64,000 nucleotides of DNA from Paenibacillus sp. DCT19 (GTDB lineage Bacteria; Bacillota; Bacilli; Paenibacillales; Paenibacillaceae), in NCBI RefSeq assembly GCF_003268635.1, contig NZ_CP029639.1, positions 4,723,501 through 4,787,500 on the forward strand, read 5' to 3'. Of this stretch, positions 34,981 to 42,558 are shown piece after piece (positions within the stretch are counted from its first letter, which is position 1; the number at the start of each line of letters is the position of its first letter). A program made the position numbers and the translations under genes. Under the pieces are notes generated by a model. It made no database searches, was not told the DNA's origin, and was given only the letters and a program-made list of their open reading frames with translations.

Positions 34981-35010
34981 ATGGTCAAAGCAGTGGATGT
35001 ACCCTCCTAA
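34981..35010 (+). CDS. Chloramphenicol-resistance leader peptide (9 codons)
   Basis: ATG 34981 preceded by GAGGAGTGAGG encodes M-V-K-A-V-D-V-P-S and ends at TAA 35008-35010, inside the left arm of the hairpin that hides the acetyltransferase ribosome site. Known inducible cat genes have 9-codon leaders of this kind (cat-86 begins M-V-K-T-D). A ribosome stalled by chloramphenicol near codon 6 would open the hairpin. Confidence 0.85.
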   Translation: MVKAVDVPS

Positions 35011-35036
35011 ATTAAATATTTTATTTTTAGGAGGGT
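35001..35036 (+). promoter_or_regulatory. Translational attenuator hairpin of the cat gene
   Basis: ACCCTCCTAAA (35001-35011) and TTTAGGAGGGT (35026-35036) form a perfect 11-bp stem with a 14-nt AT loop. The right arm contains the AGGAGGG ribosome site of the acetyltransferase gene, the left arm the end of the leader peptide. Confidence 0.9.
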
Positions 35037-35041
35037 GAACA

Positions 35042-35713
35042 TTGAATTTTAATATCATTGATATGCATCAATGGGGGAGAAAGCCTTATTTTGAACATTA
35101 TCTCAACCATGTCTGTTGCACTTACAGTATGACTGTGCAGATTGATATCAGTCGGATGCAAGAGGAGCTTAAGCGGACAGGCATAAAGCTGTATCCGGCT
35201 TTAATCTATATGATTACGAAAGTCGTTAATCGACATCGTGAATTCCGGACTTCTTTTGACCCTGAAGGACGGTTAGGGGTTTGGGAACAGATGTCTCCTA
35301 GCTTCACGATCTTTCATGAGGAACATCGAACGTTCTCAAGTATCTGGACAGCGTTTAGTGAGCATTTTCCAACATTTTATCAACGGTACCTTGAAGAAAC
35401 GGCGAAATACCATAATGCAGATCAATTATTTCCTAATCCCAATGTGCCGCCGAACACGTTCCCCATTTCATGTATACCGTGGGTTAATTTCACTGGATTC
35501 AACTTAAACGTCTATTCGGGAGAGCGTTATTTACTTCCTATTTTTACGATTGGGAAATTCCTTCGCCAAGATGATAAGGTTCTGCTACCTCTATCGGTTC
35601 AATTCCATCATGCAGTATGCGACGGGTATCATGCTAGCTTGTTGTTTAATGAACTTGAAGAATTAGCAGCAGAATGTACAGATTGGCTGAAGGGCGTTAA
35701 ATATCCTCACTGA
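35042..35713 (+). CDS. Type A chloramphenicol O-acetyltransferase
   Basis: Cytoplasmic trimeric enzyme transferring acetyl from acetyl-CoA to chloramphenicol, 223 residues, full family length. Start is TTG 35042, 6 bp after AGGAGGG. The N-terminal pattern NFNIIDMHQWGRKPYFEHYL and the catalytic motif QFHHAVCDGYHASLLFNEL (about residues 185-203; H-H-A-V-C-D-G with the catalytic His and structural Asp) are diagnostic. SISCIPWVNFTGFNLN-like segment (ISCIPWVNFTGFNL) matches the family. A leader peptide and sequestering hairpin directly upstream indicate drug-inducible translation. It overlaps the convergent downstream gene by 7 bases. No mobile element flanks it, so it appears to be a resident gene. 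Confidence 0.93.
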   Translation: MNFNIIDMHQWGRKPYFEHYLNHVCCTYSMTVQIDISRMQEELKRTGIKLYPALIYMITKVVNRHREFRTSFDPEGRLGVWEQMSPSFTIFHEEHRTFSSIWTAFSEHFPTFYQRYLEETAKYHNADQLFPNPNVPPNTFPISCIPWVNFTGFNLNVYSGERYLLPIFTIGKFLRQDDKVLLPLSVQFHHAVCDGYHASLLFNELEELAAECTDWLKGVKYPH

Positions 35714-36105
35714 ATATCAACGGTGTATGTAGAAGCCAGAAGCTCAGCATAGCTGTCATAACCAACCACAATATAATGCTTTAGCTGCAGTCGATCCGTT
35801 GGATCGTATTTTTCACGTTCTTGTTCAAGCCACTGCGAATCCCTAACCTGGTATATACCTGTATCTGGGTTACTTCCATTCATCTCGTATGTATTATGGT
35901 TTGCCTCATAGAAATTAAGTGTAATACACCGAAGCTCAGCCACATTAGAAAAACTCAACTTCATCTGGTGATACTTCATTTCTCCGGATTCTACGAGCGG
36001 TGTAACATCAACGTTAATATTCACGCCATTCTGTTCTGTATAACGAACCTCCATCTCGGTTGTAGAGATGCGGTAGTCTAATCGTTCTGGTTTCAATGAA
36101 AGCAT
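35707..36105 (-). CDS. Hypothetical protein, 132 residues
   Basis: No family is recognised. The protein is cytoplasmic-looking, without signal or membrane segments, acidic, and predicted to be beta-rich in its first two thirds (RISTTEMEVRYTEQNGVNINVDVTPLV, MKLSFSNVAELRCITLNFYEAN) with a helical C-terminal third (WLEQEREKYDPTDRLQLKHYIVVGY). A GGAGGA ribosome site lies just before the ATG. It is convergent with the acetyltransferase gene, the two stop regions overlapping by 7 bases, and does not share its control region. Confidence 0.7.
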   Translation of the reverse strand: MLSLKPERLDYRISTTEMEVRYTEQNGVNINVDVTPLVESGEMKYHQMKLSFSNVAELRCITLNFYEANHNTYEMNGSNPDTGIYQVRDSQWLEQEREKYDPTDRLQLKHYIVVGYDSYAELLASTYTVDIQ

Positions 36106-36172
36106 GAATCATATCCTCCTTCGTCTTTCGTTGGCTTAAGCTGTAATCGGAAAACGTAAGAGGTCGTCCATA

Positions 36173-36232
36173 AAAAAATCCCTCTATAATAGACAGATTA
36201 ATCGACTTTCTTATCTCTGTCTATTATAGAGG
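36173..36232 (-). terminator. Terminator of the collagen-like gene, 17-bp perfect stem
   Basis: CCTCTATAATAGACAGA (36181-36197) and TCTGTCTATTATAGAGG (36216-36232) are perfectly complementary; on the minus strand the stem is followed by T7, 86 bp after the collagen-like stop codon. Confidence 0.85.
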
Positions 36233-36317
36233 TTTCATATCAAGTACTACGTTACCCCTCAGCATGATCCGCAAGGAGCTCCCTGTTTATGAATTTGATA
36301 CAAAGCGTGAAATTCTG

Positions 36318-38102
36318 TTAAGTGATAGTAAGACTGCCGCTTGCATATCCGGCCAAGGTTGTAGCTACATCAATTCCGGCTGTTACGGATGCCGAGAACA
36401 CCATAAGCAGGCGGTCACCCGCAGCTACTGGAATACTTAGTCCCGTGGTCAATCCGCTGGATATTGTGCCCAGTGCCAAAACGCCGGTCAGTGAAGGAGC
36501 CAAGGTAACCAATGCACCAGGTACAGCTGTAAAGGTGTTATTAGGTGTAGTGGAATGGAACAGTTGTGCAGTTATGGTTACTGTAGATCCCACCAAGCTA
36601 AGCCCAGCTGTCGTGCTGAAATAGGCAGCCAGTGAAGAAATCGTTCCTGCACGAGATGCTGAGAAAGCAAAGTTAAGCAAGGTGCCTGCAGCGCCCGTGA
36701 GATCAATAATGCCTCCGTTAATACTTATTCCTGTGGCACTGTTGCCAAAACCAACCAAACTCGAGGTATTTAAAAGTCCACCTAATACTGTAGTCAACGC
36801 GACTGGAAGTCCCGATGCATAAGGAATGATCGCTCCAGAACCTGCTGCACCTGTCGCTCCTGTTGTACCCGCTGTGCCGGTCGCTCCCGTTACTCCTGTT
36901 GTACCCGCCGTGCCGGTTGCTCCCGTCACTCCCGTTGTACCCGGTGTACCTGTTGCTCCCGTTACTCCTGTCGTACCCGCGGTGCCGGTTGCTCCGGTCA
37001 CTCCTGTCGTACCCGCTGTGCCGGTTGCTCCCGTTACTCCCGTCGTACCCGCTGTGCCGGTCACTCCCGTCGTACCCGCGGTGCCTGTTGCTCCTGTTAC
37101 TCCCGTTGTACCCGCCGTGCCGGTCGCTCCCGTTACTCCTGTTGTACCCGCCGTGCCGGTCGCTCCGGTAACTCCCGTCGTACCCGCTGTCCCGGTCGCT
37201 CCCGTTACTCCTGTCGTACCCGGTGCGCCGGTTGCTCCGGTCACTCCTGTCGTACCCGCCGTACCTGGCGAGCCAGTTGCTCCTGTCGCTCCCGTTGTAC
37301 CTGGTGTACCTGTCGCTCCCGTTACTCCTGTTGTACCCGCCGTGCCGGTTGCTCCCGTCACTCCCGTTGTACCCGCGGTGCCGGTTGCTCCCGTCACTCC
37401 CGTCGTACCCGCGGTGCCGGTTGCTCCCGTCACTCCCGTTGTACCCGCGGTGCCGGTTGCTCCCGTCACTCCCGTTGTACCCGCGGTGCCTGTTGCTCCC
37501 GTTACTCCCGTCGTACCCGCGGTGCCGGTTGCTCCCGTTACTCCTGTTGTACCCGCCGTGCCGGTCGCTCCCGTCACTCCCGTTGTACCCGCGGTGCCGG
37601 TCGCTCCGGTCACTCCTGTCGTACCCGGTGCGCCGGTTGCTCCTGTTACTCCCGCTGTACCCGGCGTGCCAGTTGCTCCTGTCGCTCCCGTTGTACCTGG
37701 TGTACCTGTCGCTCCTGTAGACCCGGTTGCGCCGGTGATGCTTGGGATTTCACCTAGCAATTCTGAAGAAACCAAACGATGAGCTGCTACCAAAGAGCCT
37801 GTGCTGCTTTTTCCCCATACGGATACTTGAACAGGATCATTAACCACCGCTGTTGTTGAAAAAGTAAACTCGAACGCATCAAAATTAGCAAAATAATTGT
37901 TGGTTATCACTTGATTTGGTGCAATGTCGAACGACTCACTGACATATAGAATCCTGGATCCATCAGTCATATAATACCCTTGTAATTGTATAGTGGAAGT
38001 TGCTGAATTGCTGCGATTATCAATTCTGATCGTAACGGACTGAGTCGGTCTTACACCGCTAACAGAATTATTCTCTATCGGTCCTGTTGATAAAAAACTC
38101 AT
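36318..38102 (-). CDS. Collagen-like BclB-type spore-surface protein
   Basis: Probable exosporium or spore-coat glycoprotein of 594 residues. ATG 38102 is chosen (AGGAGG at 8 bp; start [10 protein letters not shown] matches the paralogue upstream); a GTG two codons earlier is possible. Residues 1-120 form a beta-rich head domain. Residues about 121-425 are a continuous Gly-X-Y tract rich in Thr ([12 protein letters not shown]), a likely trimeric collagen stalk with threonines for glycosylation as in BclA. The C-terminal domain (about 426-594; [52 protein letters not shown]) matches the BclB C-terminal domain. Its paralogue of the head domain lies 35 bp upstream, probably in one operon. Confidence 0.92.
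   Translation of the reverse strand: MSFLSTGPIENNSVSGVRPTQSVTIRIDNRSNSATSTIQLQGYYMTDGSRILYVSESFDIAPNQVITNNYFANFDAFEFTFSTTAVVNDPVQVSVWGKSSTGSLVAAHRLVSSELLGEIPSITGATGSTGATGTPGTTGATGATGTPGTAGVTGATGAPGTTGVTGATGTAGTTGVTGATGTAGTTGVTGATGTAGTTGVTGATGTAGTTGVTGATGTAGTTGVTGATGTAGTTGVTGATGTAGTTGVTGATGTAGTTGVTGATGTPGTTGATGATGSPGTAGTTGVTGATGAPGTTGVTGATGTAGTTGVTGATGTAGTTGVTGATGTAGTTGVTGATGTAGTTGVTGTAGTTGVTGATGTAGTTGVTGATGTAGTTGVTGATGTPGTTGVTGATGTAGTTGVTGATGTAGTTGATGAAGSGAIIPYASGLPVALTTVLGGLLNTSSLVGFGNSATGISINGGIIDLTGAAGTLLNFAFSASRAGTISSLAAYFSTTAGLSLVGSTVTITAQLFHSTTPNNTFTAVPGALVTLAPSLTGVLALGTISSGLTTGLSIPVAAGDRLLMVFSASVTAGIDVATTLAGYASGSLTIT
36838..37738. repeat. 36-bp tandem repeat encoding the collagen stalk
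   Basis: About 25 units of 36 bp encode 12-residue blocks ([12 protein letters not shown]) with silent third-base variation and a few P-for-A changes. One unit lacks a GAT triplet (9 residues) yet keeps the Gly register. The array should vary in length between strains and is hard to assemble. Confidence 0.9.
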
Positions 38103-38137
38103 CGCCACATCCTCCTCTTATGAGTGAATTCTACCTG

Positions 38138-38497
38138 CTAGATGTCCTTAACTGTTGTTTCGTGTACCACTATCCGATGTGCATCAACTAATTGCCCGGA
38201 CGCTTGTTTGCCCCACACTGAAATCCCTACTTCCTCAACACCTTCCGTACTAGTCTCAAAAGTAAACTCAAAAGCATCCAAATCTGCGAAATAATTTTTG
38301 CTCAAAACTTCGTTAGGCGCCACACTGATTACTTCATGCACATACAGCGTTCTTGTTGTGCTTAATACATAACCCTGCAATAAAATGGTTACTGAATCCA
38401 CATTAGCGCGATTGACCAATCTAATCGTGACCTGTTGTGTCGGTCTAACGCCAGAAACGGGGCTATTTTCAATCGGCCCAGTTGATAAAATACTCAT
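38138..38497 (-). CDS. Paralogue of the collagen-like protein's head domain
   Basis: A 119-residue protein nearly parallel to the first 118 residues of the collagen-like protein: [20 protein letters not shown] vs [20 protein letters not shown] at the start, then FADLDAFEFTFET vs [13 protein letters not shown], and ISVWGKQASGQLVDAHRIV vs [19 protein letters not shown]. It lacks collagen repeats and ends shortly after the shared domain. ATG 38497 is chosen by comparison with the paralogue; an ATG three codons upstream overlaps the ribosome-site region. It precedes the collagen-like gene in the same direction and may be co-assembled with it on the spore surface. Confidence 0.85.
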   Translation of the reverse strand: MSILSTGPIENSPVSGVRPTQQVTIRLVNRANVDSVTILLQGYVLSTTRTLYVHEVISVAPNEVLSKNYFADLDAFEFTFETSTEGVEEVGISVWGKQASGQLVDAHRIVVHETTVKDI

Positions 38498-38873
38498 TTT
38501 CCCCATCCCACCTTTTTATGAACCTCTAACTCTGGAAGTATTTCGTATATTGGGACACTAAGCCAACGGTGCGGATCAAAGACAGCGGGCAAATTCACCA
38601 TTATCAATAAACAATAACAGTCTACACCCAGTGCTTAGCTATAAAAGGCTGGATTATGTACAGCAAGGAGGAGAAATAATGCAAGTGCAACTATGAGTTT
38701 TTTCCATTGTTACCCGCAGGTTGACTCTTTGTGTCTTAGCCAAAATGATTTCCAGAAGAAACTAAACGACTGTTTCCAGTAAATTATATGGAAACAGCCG
38801 CAGCTTAAGACTTTTTTTCGTGTTTACTTGGTCAATTTTTATGTAATCTAATGTGCTGTTCTTATGTCTGTCT
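38498..38873. other. Intergenic region upstream of the spore-protein genes
   Basis: No gene is supported here. It should hold the spore-protein promoter, but no good sigma-E or sigma-K match was found. A hairpin CTGTTTCC/GGAAACAG occurs at 38770-38797. Confidence 0.4.
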
Positions 38874-39512
38874 CTACAATCTCCGCAATATATCCTTCTT
38901 CTTCAAGCCGTTCTTTTTGGCAGTAGCCTCCCAGAACGAATGCTTGGCTGCCCATTTCCAAGCAAAACGTGGGAAATTGGGACTGAAAAAGCGAGATTGT
39001 CCCGTCCCTTGTGTATTAATATGGTGTGCAAGTTCTTGGATTGCTCTGCCGAGATTCCGAAGAGGGCCTTGCCCAAGTGGAACCTTTTCTAGAAAACCCA
39101 ACATCTCACCACCACCTTGCCCAACGCCTTGTCCAAAGGTAACGCCAGTGCGTAGACACCAATTTTGAATGATTTCAATAGCAATCTGATTCTGGTGTCC
39201 CTCATAAAACCCATTGTTCATCATGACATATAGATAAATATCCTTGTTACGTTCTTTTTTCATAAATTTCTCTAAGGTGACAAGCGTACTAAATAAATGG
39301 GATGGCAGGCCGTCCACGTACAGTGGCGATGCAATAACCAGTACATCCATATCGCAAAGTTCAATGAACTGCGCTTCTGTAAGTGCTCTCTGGCGAATTG
39401 GGAAGTGTTTAACTTCATGCTCTTCATGGATAAGAGGCTCCAGAGCTTGTAGCATGAAAGCAGAGTTGCTTTGTCTAACTTTGGGACTTCCGTTAATCAT
39501 CGCGATTTTCAT
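38874..39512 (-). CDS. Flavodoxin-like NAD(P)H-dependent oxidoreductase
   Basis: FMN-binding protein of 212 residues with a flavodoxin fold: the N-terminal phosphate loop MKIAMINGSPKVRQSNS, VLVIASPLYVDGLPSHL (about residues 55-71) and a GQGVGQGGGEMLGF segment near residue 130. The C-terminal 40 residues are basic and hydrophobic (FPRFAWKWAAKHSFWEATAKKNGLKKK). It is the third gene of a TetR-flavoprotein operon; its ATG overlaps the preceding stop (ATGA), indicating coupled translation. Probably a quinone, nitro or azo reductase used in electrophile stress; substrate unknown. Confidence 0.85.
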   Translation of the reverse strand: MKIAMINGSPKVRQSNSAFMLQALEPLIHEEHEVKHFPIRQRALTEAQFIELCDMDVLVIASPLYVDGLPSHLFSTLVTLEKFMKKERNKDIYLYVMMNNGFYEGHQNQIAIEIIQNWCLRTGVTFGQGVGQGGGEMLGFLEKVPLGQGPLRNLGRAIQELAHHINTQGTGQSRFFSPNFPRFAWKWAAKHSFWEATAKKNGLKKKDILRRL

Positions 39513-40015
39513 TGCAGCATCCCCCTAACATCTTGGACATGTGTGTGAAAGAACACACTATTATTGGTAGAAGCCCAGTTAAGACTATTGGCAGCAACAA
39601 GCTTCTTCGCTGTTTCCTTCTCATGTTCCGCAATGTCTCCACCATAAAAATGGACTGACAAGGCGAAGCGATTTTTGTACCGTTGCTTGTGGTGAGTCTC
39701 CCCATTCTTCGTAATGAAGTAAGGCAACACGTAAGAGATACTTCTGTTAAGTACGTTAAGCACAAAAGGGCTATAGCTTCCATACATACACTCGCTGACA
39801 ATGATCAGCTCATCGATTTTGGAGAGACGTTCTCCCATATGTTGATAATCATCCCTTATAATACATACCCCAGGCGTTCTGGTCCAGCATCCAAAACAGC
39901 CAACACATTTGCGAATGGAGCCATTGTTGGTGACAACGTCCAGCTCCAAAGCATCTGTAGGATTATATATCTGACTCAACTGCTGTTCAGGCAAATCGTG
40001 AATTAACATTTTCAT
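39509..40015 (-). CDS. Flavodoxin-family protein with Cys-rich motif
   Basis: FMN reductase-like protein of 168 residues. The first part is shortened compared with canonical members (MKMLIHDLPEQQ replaces a full phosphate-loop strand). The motif KCVGCFGCWTRTPGVCIIRDD (residues about 37-57, split pattern C-x2-C-x2-C...C) is typical of iron-sulfur-flavoprotein-like NADPH-dependent reductases, followed by ELIIVSECMYGSYSPF. Its ATG overlaps the TetR stop (TAATG) and its stop overlaps the next start, so all three genes are translated together. It may pair with the downstream flavoprotein as a heteromer. Confidence 0.82.
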   Translation of the reverse strand: MKMLIHDLPEQQLSQIYNPTDALELDVVTNNGSIRKCVGCFGCWTRTPGVCIIRDDYQHMGERLSKIDELIIVSECMYGSYSPFVLNVLNRSISYVLPYFITKNGETHHKQRYKNRFALSVHFYGGDIAEHEKETAKKLVAANSLNWASTNNSVFFHTHVQDVRGMLQ

Positions 40016-40596
40016 TATTTCCCCTCCTGAAATGGAGTTTGGATCGTGATATAATCACGCCAATTTCCAGAGAAACGAACACCATTGTTGGTGAGCAGTG
40101 AGGCTATACCGTGCACCATCGCCCACAATGCAATTAACTGTTGTGGACATTGCTCTTCGGGCAGGCCAACGGAACGAAACATACGATATGCAGTCGTGCG
40201 AAACAGTACAAACGGTGGGTAATCATCTTGGTCATAGTTATCCAGATTAATCGAAATTTTAGAATGATAGAACAAGAACTGAAAATAAGGCGGATGATCC
40301 ACAAAAAAATCAATGTACGCCTGACCGAGCAAAGAAACTGCTTCGCGGCTGTCTTCCTGTCCATAGATGGCGGTGTGAAGCTTGTTCATAAATTGTGCCG
40401 TCACATGCTCCCCCATAGCAGCAAGTAATTCATCCACATTTTCAAAATGACTATAGGGCGCGGTGTGACTGACGTTACATTTTGCAGCCACCCGGCGCAG
40501 TGAAAAGCTCTTTAAACCATCCTCGTTAATTAGTCGAATACCTGCTTCAATCAGTTGACTTCGCAGATTGCCATGGTGGTACGGCTTTTCCTTCAT
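40015..40596 (-). CDS. TetR-family regulator of the flavoprotein operon
   Basis: Repressor of 193 residues: HTH in residues about 8-55 (LIEAGIRLINEDGLKSFSLRRVAAKCNVSHTAPYSHFEN), with the S-H-T-A-P-Y-S-H-F recognition segment common in a subgroup with a TetR_C-type ligand domain. GGGAGG ribosome site lies before ATG 40596. First gene of a three-gene operon; its promoter is buried in a pair of palindromic operators, which strongly suggests autorepression. The inducer is unknown, perhaps an electrophile or quinone reduced by the two flavoproteins. Confidence 0.9.
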   Translation of the reverse strand: MKEKPYHHGNLRSQLIEAGIRLINEDGLKSFSLRRVAAKCNVSHTAPYSHFENVDELLAAMGEHVTAQFMNKLHTAIYGQEDSREAVSLLGQAYIDFFVDHPPYFQFLFYHSKISINLDNYDQDDYPPFVLFRTTAYRMFRSVGLPEEQCPQQLIALWAMVHGIASLLTNNGVRFSGNWRDYITIQTPFQEGK

Positions 40597-40620
40597 GAAA
40601 TAAAGTCCTCCCTTCTTAAC

Positions 40621-40669
40621 ATCTTAACACTGTAAAGATTGTATCATATAATCTTTACAGTGTTAAGAT
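40621..40669 (-). promoter_or_regulatory. Twin TetR operators enclosing the operon promoter
   Basis: ATCTTAACACTGTAAAGATT (40621-40640) and its exact reverse complement (40650-40669) are separated by 9 bp. Each arm is itself a near-perfect 19-bp palindrome (half-site ATCTTWACA), so there are two operators with centres 30 bp (about 3 turns) apart. The minus-strand promoter TTAACA (40666-40661), 17-bp spacer, TACAAT (40643-40638) lies within them. Confidence 0.85.
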
Positions 40670-40701
40670 TAATTTCTGAATAACTTTATTCTTTTCACAC
40701 A

Positions 40702-40741
40702 ATGAGCAAAAACTCTATTTCTAGCAGTAGTTTTTGCTCAT
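40702..40741. terminator. Hairpin between the TetR operon and the hydrolase gene
   Basis: ATGAGCAAAAACT (40702-40714) pairs with AGTTTTTGCTCAT (40729-40741), 13 bp perfect. It lies just past the hydrolase stop on the minus strand; the following T-run is weak. Confidence 0.6.
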
Positions 40742-40788
40742 GTTTGTATTAACAGTTTTTCGCTCTAGATTCTTTAAATTGGAACCGT

Positions 40789-41682
40789 TTATTTATTCAT
40801 CTTCCGTCCAAGAAAATCTAGCATGAACCGATTCACAATTTCTGATTTTTCTAATGGAAGCCCGTGTCCAGCATGGGGAACAACAATAGCTTCAATACCA
40901 TTTATGGTTTCTCTGGCTCGTTTAATAGCTCGTTCGACATCATACTGTATGTCTTGATCTCCAATTAGTAGTAATGCGGGAACGGTAATCTGTTCTAATT
41001 CATTGTCCTTTATGTATGAGACAAACAACTTTGTCCGTGGAAGAGCATTTTGCATAGACACTAGAAACTGATTCTTAATTGCCTGATTAATGATATTTCC
41101 ATCACCAGTCATATAATCCATTAGATTTTGAATTCTTTTGGTTGTAGGCCTCATTCCCGCCAATAGACAACGTATGAAAAAGCGTATGCTCTGCGGCTGT
41201 AATCCCGCACCAGGACTAATGATCACGATTTTCCGAATACGTTCTGATACTCTACTAGCAAGAACTAATGTAAGAAATCCTCCATAGGAATGCCCACACA
41301 CATGAGCCTGATCAATATGAAGTCTGTCCATCATCTCTATAAACCATAAAGCACAGTCCGTTTTATTTTTGATTGACTGGGCTGAAACACTCCTATTGAT
41401 GTCACCCGGAAAATCGATGGCGTATACCCTGTAATGGTCGCTAAGAGCGCTAATGTTTTCCGACCACATCGTCGAACTGAATCCAAACCCATGCAGTAAC
41501 ACCATGGGTTCAGCATTTTCTTTCCCAGAAACGAGCACATGTACTGAACCAAAAGAAGTAGACACATATATTGAATCAAAGGGTACTTTCCATTGCTTAA
41601 GTGTATTATTATAAGCATTCATTACAAGATCGGGGTTTCCCCTCTTTCTATAAACCGGATTTACACGTTTCTCCACATTCAT
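40789..41682 (-). CDS. Alpha/beta-hydrolase
   Basis: Esterase/lipase-like hydrolase of 297 residues. Oxyanion-hole motif VLLHGFGFSSTMW (about residues 62-74), nucleophile elbow CGHSYGGFLTL (Ser about 134), acid in LLIGDQDIQYD (about 235-245) and catalytic His in PHAGHGLPLEKSE (about 268-280). No signal peptide. It follows a TetR gene by 26 bp in the same direction and is probably controlled by it. The natural ester or haloalkane-type substrate is unknown. Confidence 0.9.
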   Translation of the reverse strand: MNVEKRVNPVYRKRGNPDLVMNAYNNTLKQWKVPFDSIYVSTSFGSVHVLVSGKENAEPMVLLHGFGFSSTMWSENISALSDHYRVYAIDFPGDINRSVSAQSIKNKTDCALWFIEMMDRLHIDQAHVCGHSYGGFLTLVLASRVSERIRKIVIISPGAGLQPQSIRFFIRCLLAGMRPTTKRIQNLMDYMTGDGNIINQAIKNQFLVSMQNALPRTKLFVSYIKDNELEQITVPALLLIGDQDIQYDVERAIKRARETINGIEAIVVPHAGHGLPLEKSEIVNRFMLDFLGRKMNK

Positions 41683-41708
41683 TCCTGTCCCTCCTCCTTT
41701 ATGTAGTA

Positions 41709-42365
41709 TTAGACTCGAACTATGCCTACAAAAAAGCGAATATGTTCCATCATGTTTTGCTCAATTTCTGTAGTTTTCTCCCCATCCAACCTTTTCAAAA
41801 TATACAGAGAGACCATTTGAAGCAACGGGTATTGATAGTTAACCGAAAGCATTTTAGGATCGTGATATTGAATTTGTCCTAATGTAAAATATTTCTTAAA
41901 TACGATCTCCATAAAATTTGACATACCCTCAACAATATCATTTAAATAAATTGATCTTGCTTTCTCGTCTCTTACCTGCTCCAAATAGATTATTCTCCAG
42001 ATCTTCTCCATCTTCGGATTCTCAATATGATCCATAAAATTCTTCAAACCTTGTATGAGAAATCTTTCAATATCCATAGAAGACACAATCTCATCCAGAC
42101 CTTCTTGTGGTGGAATAATATTGGCTACGTCCATCCGAAAATTAAAATAAATCGTTTCTAGTATCTCGATCTTATTACTAAAATGGTTATACAAAGAACT
42201 TTCCTTAATTCCTACCTTTCTCGTAATATCTCTAATTGAGACAGCATTATATCCATCTTGAGAAAAAAGATCGATTGCAACATGAAGAATGAGATTTTTA
42301 TTAGCGTTCTGAATCCTATCCCCATTGATATCTATAAACCACTCAGATTCAAACGTTTTTTCCAT
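41709..42365 (-). CDS. TetR-family regulator of the hydrolase
   Basis: Regulator of 218 residues with a longer N-terminal lead (about 20 residues) before the HTH (NLILHVAIDLFSQDGYNAVSIRDITRKVGIKESSLYNHFSNK, about 24-65). E-S-S-L-Y-N-H-F ends the recognition helix. The C-terminal ligand domain is about 140 residues. AAGGGG precedes ATG 42365 at 8 bp. A perfect 18-bp palindrome and a related imperfect one lie 16-66 bp upstream and are probably its operators; it is probably autoregulated together with the downstream hydrolase. Confidence 0.9.
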   Translation of the reverse strand: MEKTFESEWFIDINGDRIQNANKNLILHVAIDLFSQDGYNAVSIRDITRKVGIKESSLYNHFSNKIEILETIYFNFRMDVANIIPPQEGLDEIVSSMDIERFLIQGLKNFMDHIENPKMEKIWRIIYLEQVRDEKARSIYLNDIVEGMSNFMEIVFKKYFTLGQIQYHDPKMLSVNYQYPLLQMVSLYILKRLDGEKTTEIEQNMMEHIRFFVGIVRV

Positions 42366-42380
42366 ATAAATTACCCCTTC

Positions 42381-42431
42381 AAACTAACGAGTGTTCGTTT
42401 TTTTTAATATTATAACTAACAATTGTTAGTT
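42381..42431. promoter_or_regulatory. Operators upstream of the TetR/hydrolase unit
   Basis: AACTAACAATTGTTAGTT (42414-42431) is a perfect 18-bp palindrome. AAACTAACGAGTGTTCGTTT (42381-42400) is a related imperfect palindrome sharing the AACNAAC half-site. Centres are 32 bp apart, three helical turns. Confidence 0.65.
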
Positions 42432-42558
42432 CGTAAAGTTCATTGAATGATTCTCTCTAGCAAAATTTGGAGCTACATATCACTAGATGATATAGTTGAA
42501 CCTGTAGTCCTTTTAATAATTAATATCTTGTATACATATAAGAAAGAGAGGCATGATG

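Noticed and set aside
36838..37738. Repeat array as a CRISPR
   Set aside because: Units are directly adjacent without unique spacers and encode Gly-X-Y repeats.
36826..37782. Long plus-strand open frame (about 318 codons, P/V-rich) opposite the collagen-like gene
   Set aside because: It is the mirror of the 36-bp repeat array; the repeats keep all frames open. The minus-strand product has a recognisable head and BclB C-terminal domain and a ribosome site.
38679..38696. Five-codon leader-like frame (M-Q-V-Q-L) with a strong AAGGAGG
   Set aside because: No gene or attenuator follows on the plus strand; the next genes are convergent. Probably chance or a relic.
40621..40669. Perfect inverted repeat as a transcription terminator
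   Set aside because: It contains a good minus-strand promoter and each arm is itself palindromic, so a double operator fits better.
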